DNA of 64,000 nucleotides, taken from assembly GCA_030430575.1 (NCBI GenBank), contig JAUIKF010000013.1:79337-143336 (forward strand), given 5' to 3'. Below, in pieces: positions 50,452 through 59,083 of the stretch. The notes beneath the pieces are model-generated. The model was not told the DNA's origin and searched no databases. It worked only from the letters and a program-made list of their open reading frames with translations. The first letter of the stretch is position 1, and each line of letters begins with the position of its first letter. The DNA comes from Bacteroidia bacterium. Lineage in GTDB: Bacteria > Bacteroidota > Bacteroidia > J057. Position numbers and translations under genes: made by a program.

Positions 50452-51717
50452 ATGATAAAATCCGTGAGACCCTTTTACCTGCTTTTTCTATTGCTGCTCC
50501 TCTTACAAGCCTGTGATACACCAGGTGGGGCTTCTGCTGCGCCTGCTTTGCCAGCAGAGGAGGAGAGTTCAACCCCAATCACTTCAAAAGGGTATACCCC
50601 CCAGATTGATACCCTATCTCTCAGTGAATTTGAAGCATTATTTCCCTCTCGTGGGGTTAATGGGCATCTTTTTCCAGATTCCATTTCTGCCTTGGATTGT
50701 GGCTATATAGAATCGAACTTTCCCGAAGGGCCAGATGGCTGGAATCCCTTCTTGATGGACTGGTCTTATAAACGGATTGCTGTCGGGGATGAATATCGAG
50801 AGCTAAAGGCATTTGGCCATCCTCATGCCTTGCTGCGGCGTGCTGATAGCAGTTACTTACTAGGATTTATCTACCATGAGGAAGAGGTTTCTCTCAATCT
50901 GGAGGTTCGCGCCTTTGACCGCTATTTGCAGCCAATTGTTGAGCCAGAGCACGAACATGAAAATTATGTATTGGCGTATTGTGGCGGTGATGGGGGATTT
51001 ATGGGAACCCGTCGTGGCTATCTCTTAAATGATTCCATTTATGTTTACCAAACTATCGAATGCGATGATTCTGGTTGTAATACTTCCAAGGGAGTGATCG
51101 CTTGGGGCCATCAAGGCGAGATTGCCTTTTATCCTTATGACGAAGACTCCCTTATGCAAGCCCAAAAAGTGGAAAAGGAGTTGCCTTGGATAGCCCTTGC
51201 CAAGCCTTATTTTCTCCATCAAAAGGCCTTCAAAACGACCATGGATGGGGATTGGGAATCCTCCAAATATCTGCATTTACCAGAAGGGCTAGAAGACAGC
51301 CTGTTGGCAGATTTCTGCCTGGCCTATGCCAAGGACATTTATGCCGATCAGCCTAAATTTTGGGAGGATAGCCTTTTTACGATCACCAAGGAGAAGGCCG
51401 TGAAGTATCATTGTCCAAAATCCCTCATGCCATATACCTATTTTCAAAATGATGCTGGCATCTATTACCTCGGATTTATCGATCACTGGAGCAAGTTCCC
51501 GCGCTTGCTGATGCTGAGCTTTTCGCGTGAAGGGGAATTTGTAGGCTATGTGATGCTGGAACAGCATCACTACCGAGAGCTGATCGCCTATACCGAGCGC
51601 TTGGCGCCGGATCTGCTGAAAGTCACGCGGCTTCCCTATCGCGAGAACAATTTTAAAGAGTCTGAGCCGAAGACCTATCGGATGATGCTGGAGGGGGGAT
51701 TTGAGGTAGTGGAGTGA
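50452..51717 (+). CDS. Hypothetical lipoprotein, 421 residues
   Basis: A lipoprotein signal (FLLLLLLLQAC, Cys ~20) is followed by a low-complexity linker (ASAAPALPAEEESS) and a soluble domain without recognised family. Two cysteine-containing blocks (ECDDSGCNTSKG, ~205-216) and repeated acidic/aromatic strands suggest a beta-rich fold. Start at 50452 is chosen for the signal; a longer frame overlaps the divergent endonuclease gene. It is probably an outer-membrane or periplasmic protein. Confidence 0.7.
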   Translation: MIKSVRPFYLLFLLLLLLQACDTPGGASAAPALPAEEESSTPITSKGYTPQIDTLSLSEFEALFPSRGVNGHLFPDSISALDCGYIESNFPEGPDGWNPFLMDWSYKRIAVGDEYRELKAFGHPHALLRRADSSYLLGFIYHEEEVSLNLEVRAFDRYLQPIVEPEHEHENYVLAYCGGDGGFMGTRRGYLLNDSIYVYQTIECDDSGCNTSKGVIAWGHQGEIAFYPYDEDSLMQAQKVEKELPWIALAKPYFLHQKAFKTTMDGDWESSKYLHLPEGLEDSLLADFCLAYAKDIYADQPKFWEDSLFTITKEKAVKYHCPKSLMPYTYFQNDAGIYYLGFIDHWSKFPRLLMLSFSREGEFVGYVMLEQHHYRELIAYTERLAPDLLKVTRLPYRENNFKESEPKTYRMMLEGGFEVVE

Positions 51718-51790
51718 GGGGGAATTCGGGATTGGTATATTGCGATAAAGGAAAAAGGAAAGGGGGAACTATGGAGGTGATTTTTTTCAT

Positions 51791-51839
51791 AACCGTTGAC
51801 TAACCGTTATAACGGTTAACTAACGGTTAGTCAACGGTT
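51791..51839. repeat. Five-unit AACCGTT palindromic array
   Basis: Two 19-bp arms (AACCGTTGACTAACCGTTA and its complement) are separated by TAACGGTTAAC, giving five heptamers, two as AACCGTT and three as AACGGTT. It lies upstream of the TspO-like gene and 74 bp after the previous stop. It could be a compound operator or a recombination relic. Confidence 0.75.
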
Positions 51840-51855
51840 AGCGTTGTAACACACT

Positions 51856-51870
51856 GACTGTCAGACAGTC
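51856..51870. repeat. GACTGTC palindrome
   Basis: GACTGTC-A-GACAGTC, a 15-bp palindrome, lies 17 bases beyond the AACCGTT array in the same spacer. Confidence 0.6.
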
Positions 51871-51995
51871 TCTCATCCCCATTTTGCTCCTTTTTTGTCG
51901 AAAACTCCCCAAACTCGACAACATTTCGACAAAATACCAGCAAAAATCCCCTTCCCTCAACCCCTCATCTCCCCAAAAAAATGTATCTTCCAGCT

Positions 51996-52793
51996 ATGAA
52001 GAATATTCGAAATACGCGTATCCTCCTCGCAGTCCTCAACACCCTTGGCTTCGCAGCCATGGTCTATGTCAACTACCTCGCCAATGCCTTGCCTATCAAT
52101 GGCAAGAATACAGGCGAGCTATCCGCTTTATATCCCAACCTCTTCACACCCGCAGGCATAACCTTTGCGATCTGGGGCGTGATCTATCTCTTATTAGCAA
52201 TATTCACCCTTCATCAACTCGTCTCCGTTTTCAAACCAGACATTCAAAAGTCGGACTTCGTCTCGACCATCGGTCCGTTTTACTTTCTCTCCAGCCTTGC
52301 CAATATAGGCTGGGTATTCGCCTGGCATTATGAAAAAATCGGCATATCAGTTCTGTTGATGCTGGCCCTGCTCAGTTGCCTGATCATTATCTATCGTAAA
52401 CTGGGCATAGGCGTGACACCTCCTAAGAAATTCAGTACGCGCTACTTTATCCGCTTGCCTTTCAGCGTTTACCTGGGATGGATCTCCATCGCAACCATTG
52501 CTAATATCACAGCTTTCCTCGTTGCACTTCAATGGGGCGGATTTGGCCTTGGGGATCAGTTCTGGGCGATATTGATGATCATGATTGGGACAGGATTGGG
52601 CGCAACGATGTTGCTTCGCAGGAGCGACTTGCCGTATGCCCTGGTGGTTATCTGGGCGCTTATGGGCATTGTGATCAAGCGGACGGCTGATACGGGGAGT
52701 GAGGACCAGGGTGTACTGATCACAGCCTATATCGGAATCGCAATTTTGGTACTGGATTTGGCTTGGGAAGGGGTGAAGAAGTTGAGAAAGTAG
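51996..52793 (+). CDS. TspO/MBR-like tryptophan-rich membrane protein
   Basis: This is a 265-residue membrane protein with seven to eight predicted helices. The N-terminal block LPINGKNTGELSALYPNLFT followed by PAGITFAIWGVIYLLL is typical of the long tryptophan-rich sensory proteins (TspO/PBR-like) found in Bacteroidota. It has conserved Trp residues through its later helices (WVFAWHY, LGWISIATIA, WALMGIVIK). TspO binds porphyrins and sterol-like ligands; the role of this longer branch is unsettled. The start at 51996 (MKNIRNTRI) is preferred over an in-frame ATG 15 bases upstream. The spacer upstream holds two palindromes. Confidence 0.82.
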   Translation: MKNIRNTRILLAVLNTLGFAAMVYVNYLANALPINGKNTGELSALYPNLFTPAGITFAIWGVIYLLLAIFTLHQLVSVFKPDIQKSDFVSTIGPFYFLSSLANIGWVFAWHYEKIGISVLLMLALLSCLIIIYRKLGIGVTPPKKFSTRYFIRLPFSVYLGWISIATIANITAFLVALQWGGFGLGDQFWAILMIMIGTGLGATMLLRRSDLPYALVVIWALMGIVIKRTADTGSEDQGVLITAYIGIAILVLDLAWEGVKKLRK

Positions 52794-52813
52794 GGGGGAA
52801 AGCTCTATTTTAA

Positions 52814-52857
52814 GTTCAAATTCAACCTCAACCTCAAGTTCAAGCTCAAATTTTAGG
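52814..52857. repeat. Simple TTCAAN/CTCAAN hexamer repeat
   Basis: About seven degenerate hexamers (AAGTTCAAATTCAACCTCAA-type) follow the TspO-like gene. Comparable stretches lie at 5006-5080, 33781-33808 and 60410-60460. Confidence 0.65.
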
Positions 52858-52913
52858 CGGTTACCCAATGATTTTCGTATTCAGATGTTTTCATTTTTGT
52901 TAAGCCCTTCCTT

Positions 52914-53546
52914 ATGAAAAAAATCCTGAAAATAGTGACTTGGATGGTGGGGATTATCCTGATAGCATTCACATGTGGCTATATTTGGATAAGAGGAATA
53001 TGGAAGGACAAAATTGCCGAGGAAGGGCTAGATCAACTGGTTAGCGCGATTCAATCCTATGAACCATTGCCACAGAATTTCATGGAAACGGTTGATAAGG
53101 TATCACCAAATATTTTTGATAATGGGGCATTTGGGCATTTTTACGACTGTGCTATTTTAAGAAGAAAATTAAGACCACGGCCTTGTATGCAAGTTGTAAG
53201 GATGGCTCCACAGGAGATTCGCGCAAAAACAGACCCTAGAATGTCAGTTGGGAACCCACATGAACTCTCGATCATTTTAGAATTGGAAACACGTGTCAGC
53301 CAAGCCGAATGCTATGCCTATGTGATGAATAATTGGGGGTACTATCCAGGGTGGGGAGGGATTTATAAGGCGAGTGAAACCTACTTTTGCCTGCCCCTTG
53401 ACCAATTAACCTTTGATCAGCAAATAGAACTAATTGCAATTTTGCATAGTCCTGCTGTTTGCGATCCCGTTACGAGACCAGAAAACCTATATAGGGAAGC
53501 TGCAAAATTGAAAGCACAGGTTTGGGAAAATGAAACTACCCCATAA
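52914..53546 (+). CDS. Degenerate GT51-like (peptidoglycan glycosyltransferase-related) membrane protein
   Basis: This 210-residue protein has an N-terminal membrane helix (~5-25). The C-terminal half follows the pattern of GT51 transglycosylases: ELETRVSQAECYAYVMNN, then YPGWGGIYKASETYFCLPLD, then LTFDQQIELIAILHSPAV and CDPVTRPENLYREAAKL. These align with the YLN..., GIE.A...YFGK, L...E.A.L.....P and YdP blocks of the family. The catalytic EDxxFxxHxG segment is replaced by an unrelated stretch around FDNGAFGHFYD. It therefore likely lacks enzyme activity. It overlaps the YdcF/SanA-like gene by 17 bases, suggesting joint cell-wall work. The family call is by pattern only. Confidence 0.6.
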   Translation: MKKILKIVTWMVGIILIAFTCGYIWIRGIWKDKIAEEGLDQLVSAIQSYEPLPQNFMETVDKVSPNIFDNGAFGHFYDCAILRRKLRPRPCMQVVRMAPQEIRAKTDPRMSVGNPHELSIILELETRVSQAECYAYVMNNWGYYPGWGGIYKASETYFCLPLDQLTFDQQIELIAILHSPAVCDPVTRPENLYREAAKLKAQVWENETTP

Positions 53547-54132
53547 GAAATTCAAATTTTGGCTGATAGGCATCCTCATTCCCCTCCTTTGGATGGGATA
53601 TAATGCCATTCAAATCCACACCTTTTCAGATACCTACTTCGAAACAAAATCAGATGTCGCCATTATTCTCGGTGCGGGAACCAGCAATGGGAAATTGTCC
53701 CCTGTGTTTCGAGAAAGGGTAAATCATGGGGTGTATTTGTATCAATATGGTAAAGTAGCTTACCTCATTTTCACTGGGGGAAAAGGAGAGGGACAAAACA
53801 TTTCCGATAGCCAGGTAGCAAAAGACTATGCTATGGCAAAGGGTGTTTCTCCAGACAGTATATTTATTGAAGAAAAATCAACCGTTACGCTGACCAATTT
53901 CATCTATGCAAAAGAATTGATGAAGCAGCAGGGTTTTGAGTCAGCTCTTATCGTTTCAGATCCTCTCCACATGAAACGGTCCATGACTATCTGTGAGGGC
54001 ATTGGCATCCATGCCCTGCCTTCTCCTACGCCTACGACGATGTATCGATCGTGGAAGACCAAGAGTCGTTCGCTGATTTATGAGAGCTTTTTTTATAGTT
54101 TGGGACGGTTGGTGGGGAGGTATCATAAATAG
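53530..54132 (+). CDS. YdcF/SanA-like DUF218 membrane protein
   Basis: This 200-residue protein has one N-terminal membrane helix (~8-26) and a DUF218 domain: VAIILGAGTSNGKLSPVFRE (~43-62), YLIFTGGKGEGQ (~78-89), then VTLTNFIYAKELM (~119-131) and ALIVSDPLHMKRS (~138-150). In enterobacteria the relatives SanA and ElyC help maintain the envelope at high temperature and affect vancomycin sensitivity. Here it follows and overlaps a degenerate GT51-like gene, which supports an envelope role. The conserved Asp and His residues of the family are present. Confidence 0.88.
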   Translation: MKLPHKKFKFWLIGILIPLLWMGYNAIQIHTFSDTYFETKSDVAIILGAGTSNGKLSPVFRERVNHGVYLYQYGKVAYLIFTGGKGEGQNISDSQVAKDYAMAKGVSPDSIFIEEKSTVTLTNFIYAKELMKQQGFESALIVSDPLHMKRSMTICEGIGIHALPSPTPTTMYRSWKTKSRSLIYESFFYSLGRLVGRYHK

Positions 54133-54139
54133 TAAATCA

Positions 54140-54610
54140 ATGATAAAACTTATTTCGATTATCCTAGGCCTGGGGATGCTGATATCATCTTTTGTAAGTG
54201 GAAACAGTAATCCGGTTTTTGTAACTACCATTTTCTTTCAGAAAGGAGCAACTGAAATTGAGGCCAAGGAAAAAGAGAAACTTGACGCATTCATACGTTT
54301 AGCCCAAAAAGAGAAAGTGAAGATTGAGGAGATCGCAGGGTATGCCCATATTATTGAATTTGATGATTCTCCAAATAAAGAAGAGGGAGAAAAACTTGCT
54401 ACTGCCAGAGTTGAAAGCGTGTTTGGATACCTTAGGCTAAAGGGGGTAAAGAAAAAAAGGAGAATTGTATTTACATCAACTTTTAATCAATATTATGGTG
54501 TAGTGCCCCATCCTTGTTTTAGGATTGCGGAATCTAAGAATGAGGTTTCTGAAAAATGTAAACGATTTTTACAATCATTGAGTAAGGTGGAGGTTTCGTA
54601 TCATAAGTGA
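54140..54610 (+). CDS. Small exported OmpA-like protein
   Basis: This 156-residue protein has a signal sequence (1-21). The mature part FFQKGATEIEAKEKEKLDAF followed by KVKIEEIAGYAHIIE, and later GEKLATARVESVFGYLRLKG, follows the OmpA C-terminal pattern (F..g...l......L.......i...iGyad...n..lS..RA..V..yL...G). The peptidoglycan-binding Arg of the family is present in TARVESV. It is AT-rich and follows the YdcF-like gene by seven bases, so it is probably one operon with it. Confidence 0.65.
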   Translation: MIKLISIILGLGMLISSFVSGNSNPVFVTTIFFQKGATEIEAKEKEKLDAFIRLAQKEKVKIEEIAGYAHIIEFDDSPNKEEGEKLATARVESVFGYLRLKGVKKKRRIVFTSTFNQYYGVVPHPCFRIAESKNEVSEKCKRFLQSLSKVEVSYHK

Positions 54611-54692
54611 CCCTTTACCCTTATTTGAATTCAGTAATTTATTTTGAAATAGTTTTTTTTATTCCTCAATTTCTAATAACCCAATCCTAACA

Positions 54693-55766
54693 ATGAGCGT
54701 CCACCTAATCTATCGAACGCCATATAACGAACCCAACAACAAATACTATAAGCGTTTTAATGAAAATTCTGTATTGGAATGGTTTCAAAAATTATGGGAT
54801 TTTTATGACCCAGACCGTTATCAATTCTATGCTAATATTAGTGAGTATATTGGGTTAGAAATGTATGGCTTTTGGGGGCTTTGCAGGGGAGAATATGATG
54901 AAAAATCAGATGATTACTTTGCAAATAAGGCCCCGCCCAAGGACCTCTCTCAAGTCAAGGAATACCTTGAAGCTGGCTATGTAAATGAAGTGGAATTTGT
55001 ACAAGGAAAAGCATTTCAAGTGCTGACAGATGATGATGAATTAGAGCTCGCATACTATATTTTTGATGATACATATGCACTTGAAAACCCGACCAATGTG
55101 GCATACCTGATTCATGAGGGTTTTTATTTGCCCGAAGCATTTTCAGATAATTCTTTGGATAGGCTATTAGATGAGGACCTTAGAAAAATAAAAGCTGGAG
55201 ATAGCCCTGCATTGACCTTTTTGTTTCGGACTGTACACTATGGGGGAGACAACCTTACCTGTCCCATAAAATATCGGGAATTAGTCATTATGGAAGGGAT
55301 AAGGCTTCCCGATTTGTATGATTATTTATGCCAAAACTATATCCCTGAGTTAACTGAATTTAGAAATTTTCTCCAAGGTTCACTCCGCAAAAGCATTGAA
55401 AGGTTCACCGCTTTTCCCAAACACTGGTATCACTTTTGGGAGGATAAAAATTTTCCATTGGAAAAACTTGAAAAATTAACCCCATCAGAAGGGTATTCAT
55501 ATTTGATGGAAGCAATTCATGCATTTGAGGCAAAGGTTGAACCCGAAAGAGTTCCCCAAAATAGTATTAAAGGGCCCTACCAATATTCAGAACACCTTGT
55601 GCAATTTAGCATAAACCGTGACTCTTGGGGAAGTGTGCCCATCCTAGATACAACTCCTGCCGACTTATATGATCATTATATCCTATTTGATGACCTCTGG
55701 GCAGCCAAAAATAGGGATCTTGCTATATCTATTCTTGCTTTTGGTAAAAGCTGGAAGGTGTTGTAG
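54693..55766 (+). CDS. Hypothetical protein, 357 residues
   Basis: This is a cytoplasmic protein without signal peptide or membrane segment. It is rich in aromatic and acidic residues (YYKRFNENSVLEWFQKLWDFYD at the N terminus, WYHFWEDKNFPLEKL near 240). Such composition is seen in SMI1/KNR4- and immunity-type proteins, but I recognise no motif. The gene is AT-rich and sits in a run of accessory genes. Confidence 0.6.
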   Translation: MSVHLIYRTPYNEPNNKYYKRFNENSVLEWFQKLWDFYDPDRYQFYANISEYIGLEMYGFWGLCRGEYDEKSDDYFANKAPPKDLSQVKEYLEAGYVNEVEFVQGKAFQVLTDDDELELAYYIFDDTYALENPTNVAYLIHEGFYLPEAFSDNSLDRLLDEDLRKIKAGDSPALTFLFRTVHYGGDNLTCPIKYRELVIMEGIRLPDLYDYLCQNYIPELTEFRNFLQGSLRKSIERFTAFPKHWYHFWEDKNFPLEKLEKLTPSEGYSYLMEAIHAFEAKVEPERVPQNSIKGPYQYSEHLVQFSINRDSWGSVPILDTTPADLYDHYILFDDLWAAKNRDLAISILAFGKSWKVL

Positions 55767-55783
55767 AATTCAATAATTTGTAA

Positions 55784-56359
55784 ATGAAACCCCAAATTCT
55801 CCTCATCCTCATCTCCCTCCTCCCCCTTTTCACCTTCGCCCAAACGGAATGGAAAGAATATTCCTATGTTCATCGCTTGAAGCCATCAAAATATCAGGTG
55901 GTCTTTAGCATGAAATCATCCAAAATTCCCGAAACAGACCTAATTCAACGAAAATCCAGGCTAGCGATAGAAGGGGAAAAGCTTCCGAGAAGTGTAACAA
56001 GACCAACGTTTTTCATCTCGAGGAAATTCTCCCTCCAAAAAGACGACAGCCTTTTCATCTCCATTATTGACAAATCAAATCATAGGCTACCTTGTGAGTG
56101 GCTAGGAAAGTTGCACATAAAATACAATCCGGGTGGTTTTTTATCCCCCAAGGCAGTGTACATTGCGCTTGATAAACAGAAAGAAATTGTCTTGACTTAT
56201 TCGCTAATCAAGGACTTAATAGCAGCCAATGGTGATTCAGGATGGTCAGCCGGAAGTTTGAGTATTAGCTTCATTCTATTAACCTTTATCGACCCATCTG
56301 GAAATTCATTAAAGGTAAATGAGGTAGATAAGTTTCCCTATCTTGGAATCAATTATTGA
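55784..56359 (+). CDS. Hypothetical secreted protein, 191 residues
   Basis: A signal peptide (MKPQILLILISLLPLFTFAQ) is followed by a basic, beta-rich domain with no recognised family (FFISRKFSLQKDDSLFISII, then ALDKQKEIVLTYSLIKDLIA). It starts 17 bases after the previous gene and may be co-transcribed. Its 3' end overlaps that of the convergent MATE gene by seven bases. Confidence 0.6.
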   Translation: MKPQILLILISLLPLFTFAQTEWKEYSYVHRLKPSKYQVVFSMKSSKIPETDLIQRKSRLAIEGEKLPRSVTRPTFFISRKFSLQKDDSLFISIIDKSNHRLPCEWLGKLHIKYNPGGFLSPKAVYIALDKQKEIVLTYSLIKDLIAANGDSGWSAGSLSISFILLTFIDPSGNSLKVNEVDKFPYLGINY

Positions 56360-57774
56360 TCAATTTGCTCTACCTCCATTTCCCCCTCTTGGACGGAATT
56401 CTCCCTTCCGGCTTGGCTCAGTGAGTCCATGCTCAATTCTCCATTCTCAATTCCCCTTCTACTCCTCTTCAAAAAATAATAACAGATCGCCGCAGCCCCC
56501 ACATCCGCTATCGGAAAGGAAATCCAAACGCCTGTCAACTCAAGGGAAATAGGCAGAAGTAGCACCAGCGGAATCAAGAAAAAACCCTGTTTTGTCAAGG
56601 TGAGTAACAAGGCAGGCAATGCCTTGCCAATGGCTTGGAAGTAAGCACTCCCAATCAGACTGATCGCCAGCAAAGGCGTCGCCAGAAAGACGATCCGCAG
56701 GGCAGGAACCGTCTGGTTGATCAACTCAACTTCTTCGGTGAATATACCAACCACCTGCGGCGTGAAGATCATCAGGCCCGTAAAGACGATGAGGGCTACG
56801 GCCGTAGCGGAGCGGATAGAAAGATTGATAATCTGGGTGACGCGATCTTCCAATTTTGCCCCAAAATTATAGCCCACAATGGGAACAAAGCCCTGCGTGA
56901 TCCCAATGGCCGGAAAATTGGCGAACATCATAACTCGGTTGATGATACCCCAAACAGAGAGGGACATTTCACCTCCATAGGCATAGAGCGAGTTATTGAG
57001 GACTATGGCGAGCAGACTGATGGTCCCTTGACGGGCCAGAGAGACTGAGCCGATGGCGGCGATTTCCCGAACGATCTGCTTGCGCAATCGCAAGTATTTG
57101 GGGTGCATGCTCATTCCCGACTGCCCAAATAGGAAAAACCACGCCCCAAAACTGCCGCTGGCGATATAGGAAAGCGTTGTGGCCCACGCGGCCCCTTCTA
57201 TGCCCATATCCAGCGCCACGATGAAAATAGGGTCCAGGATGATATTGGTGATTGCAGGGATAATCAAAATCATCATCGCGACCTTGGGATAGCCTTCGGC
57301 GCGGATGACATTATTGCTCATCATGGCAAAAGCGAGAAAGGGGATTCCGTATAGGATCACGTGAAAATATTCCCGTGCGGGCGGCAAAATATTGCCTTTC
57401 CCCCCAAAAGCTGAAAGGATTTCATTGATAAAATAAAAACCTCCACCTACAAAAATTACAGCCAGAAGAATAGTCAGCACCACCTGATTGCCAAAGGTCA
57501 AATAAGCCTTTTCCTTATTCCCTTCGCCCAAAGCGCGAGAGATCACAGAGGCTCCACCGATGCCGATAGCCATGCCGATGCTTGCCATCAAAAAGGTAAT
57601 CGGCAGTACCACCGTGATCGCGCCAATCTCCAAGGAACCAACCCATCTTCCCACAAAGATGGTATCCACGATGCCGTAGATCGACATGATCAAAAATCCG
57701 ATGGATGCTGGGATGGCTTGCTGGCGCAGGAGCTTGCCTAGAGGTTCTGTGCCAAATTGGGTGCTTTTACTCAC
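56353..57774 (-). CDS. MATE family multidrug efflux transporter
   Basis: This 473-residue protein has twelve predicted helices in two MatE repeats. The N-terminal repeat begins LLRQQAIPASIGFLIMSIYG followed by IVDTIFVGRWVG (~17-45), and the second near LARQGTISLLAIVLNNSLYA (~245-264). It uses a sodium or proton gradient to export cationic drugs. The C-terminal tail is longer than usual and acidic (QEGEMEVEQIDQ). The length is otherwise normal. The start ATG at 57774 is preceded by a repeat-filled region. Confidence 0.92.
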   Translation of the reverse strand: MSKSTQFGTEPLGKLLRQQAIPASIGFLIMSIYGIVDTIFVGRWVGSLEIGAITVVLPITFLMASIGMAIGIGGASVISRALGEGNKEKAYLTFGNQVVLTILLAVIFVGGGFYFINEILSAFGGKGNILPPAREYFHVILYGIPFLAFAMMSNNVIRAEGYPKVAMMILIIPAITNIILDPIFIVALDMGIEGAAWATTLSYIASGSFGAWFFLFGQSGMSMHPKYLRLRKQIVREIAAIGSVSLARQGTISLLAIVLNNSLYAYGGEMSLSVWGIINRVMMFANFPAIGITQGFVPIVGYNFGAKLEDRVTQIINLSIRSATAVALIVFTGLMIFTPQVVGIFTEEVELINQTVPALRIVFLATPLLAISLIGSAYFQAIGKALPALLLTLTKQGFFLIPLVLLLPISLELTGVWISFPIADVGAAAICYYFLKRSRRGIENGELSMDSLSQAGRENSVQEGEMEVEQIDQ

Positions 57775-57993
57775 GGGGATAGAACAGGGCAGAAGGTGTT
57801 AGGTTTAATTTTATCCTGTTTTTCAGGGTAAAAATTTTGATTAAAGGCAGAACAATGGTACAAATAAATTCCTTCACTTGTAAATCCTTTGCAGCCAACA
57901 GTAGGAGGGGTGAAGTTAAAGGAGTTCGAGCGTTCGAGCGTTCGAATGTGTATTTCTTATAACTTTCATCCTTAAACTTCTTCTCCGGCCTTG

Positions 57994-58150
57994 CGGGCAA
58001 TCCCCCTTGTGCGGTGGATTCCTGTGCGGAAGGCGAAGGGGGCGGCCAGTGCGATGGGGGATGTGATGACCCGCAAAAGCTCCGCTTCTGACTCCCATCG
58101 AGGATTACGCCACAAGCCATCACACCATCCAGAAATCCTCGAGAGCTGAA
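57994..58150 (+). repeat. 157-bp dispersed repeat, copy A
   Basis: It begins GCGGGCAATCCCCCTTGTGC and ends with the inverted-end module TCGAGGATTACGCCACAAGC through AAATCCTCGAGAGCTGA. TCGAGGATT and AATCCTCGA at the module's ends are mutually inverted. Confidence 0.8.
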
Positions 58151-58203
58151 GGGGTCAGGCCCCCTCACTCTCACACTCCAACTCACACTGCTTCTTGGCT
58201 TTG

Positions 58204-58360
58204 CGCGCAATCCCCCTTGTGCGATAGATTCCTGTGCGGAAGGCGAAGGGGGCGGCCAGTGCGATGGGGGATGTGATGACCCGCAAAAGCTCCGCTTCTG
58301 ACACCCGTCGAGGATTACGCGAAGAGCCCTCACACCATCCAGAAATCCTCGATAGCTGAG
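58204..58360 (+). repeat. 157-bp dispersed repeat, copy B
   Basis: This is nearly identical to copy A over its full length, in the same orientation, 210 bp downstream. Confidence 0.8.
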
Positions 58361-58393
58361 AAGTTAAAGAAGTTCGAGCGTTCGAAAGCTCGA

Positions 58394-58451
58394 CCTCCCA
58401 TCGAGGATTACGCCAAAAGCTATCGCACCATCCAGAACTCCTCGAAAGCTG
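58394..58451 (+). repeat. TCGAGGATT module, copy C
   Basis: This partial copy holds only the inverted-end module (CCCATCGAGGATTACGCC to CTCCTCGAAAGCTG). It lies 16 bp from the stop of the HEPN-like gene. Confidence 0.75.
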
Positions 58452-58466
58452 TAGGTATCTGCATCA

Positions 58467-59030
58467 TTAATGCTTAGTAATCCCTGGCTTTTCGGATGTC
58501 CATATATCACATAGTCGTTCAATAAGATCCTTATATTCGATTACATGAGGTTCTAAGAAAAAGCCAAGTCTATATTGCTCCGGAGGTGCATGTGACAAAG
58601 CATTCCTTAACCTCCCCCAGTTAATCAAATCATCATAATCATCTTGGGTCATTGTATACCCAGCTGATTTCATTGCATCTAGTTTTCGTTTTAGTCCTCC
58701 TAGTTGTGGCTGAGGTTGGGGTAAAAATGAATACTTGATTAGACCTTCTAAGACTCCTTGCATTCGCCACAAACAAAAATGCCACAAGTATTGGATTCTG
58801 ATCCAAGCATAATAGGCTGCGTCATCAATGATCTCGACATGGGTATCTGGATCAGGATACCTTTCCTTAGCATCAGCAATTACTTTGTCTAAGTTTTCAC
58901 TCTGATACTTTTCAAATTCTTTTACCATAGAAAAAGTATAATCCAAATCATGCTTATCTAGGCCATAGACCCAGTAATCATTTTCAAGATTTCCTCCACT
59001 TTCAATTATATCTCTTAGCTCTTGCCTCAT
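58467..59030 (-). CDS. HEPN-like protein (candidate RNase)
   Basis: This 187-residue helical protein has no signal. Near the C terminus, WGRLRNALSHAPPEQ (~138-152) contains R142-N-A-L-S-H147, the Rx4H signature of HEPN-domain nucleases. An upstream acidic/aromatic helix (AAYYAWIRIQYLWHFCLWRM, ~71-90) fits the four-helix HEPN bundle. HEPN proteins commonly act as RNA-cutting toxins or in phage defence. The gene is AT-rich and downstream, on the same strand, of a membrane-anchored protein gene. The call is by motif only, and no nuclease activity is shown. Confidence 0.55.
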   Translation of the reverse strand: MRQELRDIIESGGNLENDYWVYGLDKHDLDYTFSMVKEFEKYQSENLDKVIADAKERYPDPDTHVEIIDDAAYYAWIRIQYLWHFCLWRMQGVLEGLIKYSFLPQPQPQLGGLKRKLDAMKSAGYTMTQDDYDDLINWGRLRNALSHAPPEQYRLGFFLEPHVIEYKDLIERLCDIWTSEKPGITKH

Positions 59031-59083
59031 AGTCCAAGTTTGATAAGTAAAACAGGCCTATACTATATAGCCTTGTTTTCCAT

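Larger units (their letters stand above)
57775..58466. other. 692-bp gene-free region filled with repeat units
   Basis: This region holds two direct copies of a ~157-bp unit (57994-58150 and 58204-58360, 210 bp apart), a partial third (58394-58451), and TTCGAGCG tandem hexamer/octamer stretches at 57928-57950 and 58371-58386. An open frame on the minus strand covers part of it but is repeat-derived. Confidence 0.7.

Noticed and set aside
57767..58333. A 188-codon open frame on the minus strand upstream of the MATE gene
   Set aside because: It spans two copies of the 157-bp repeat and its translation shows the same peptide block twice with no protein-like features; it is a repeat-derived frame.
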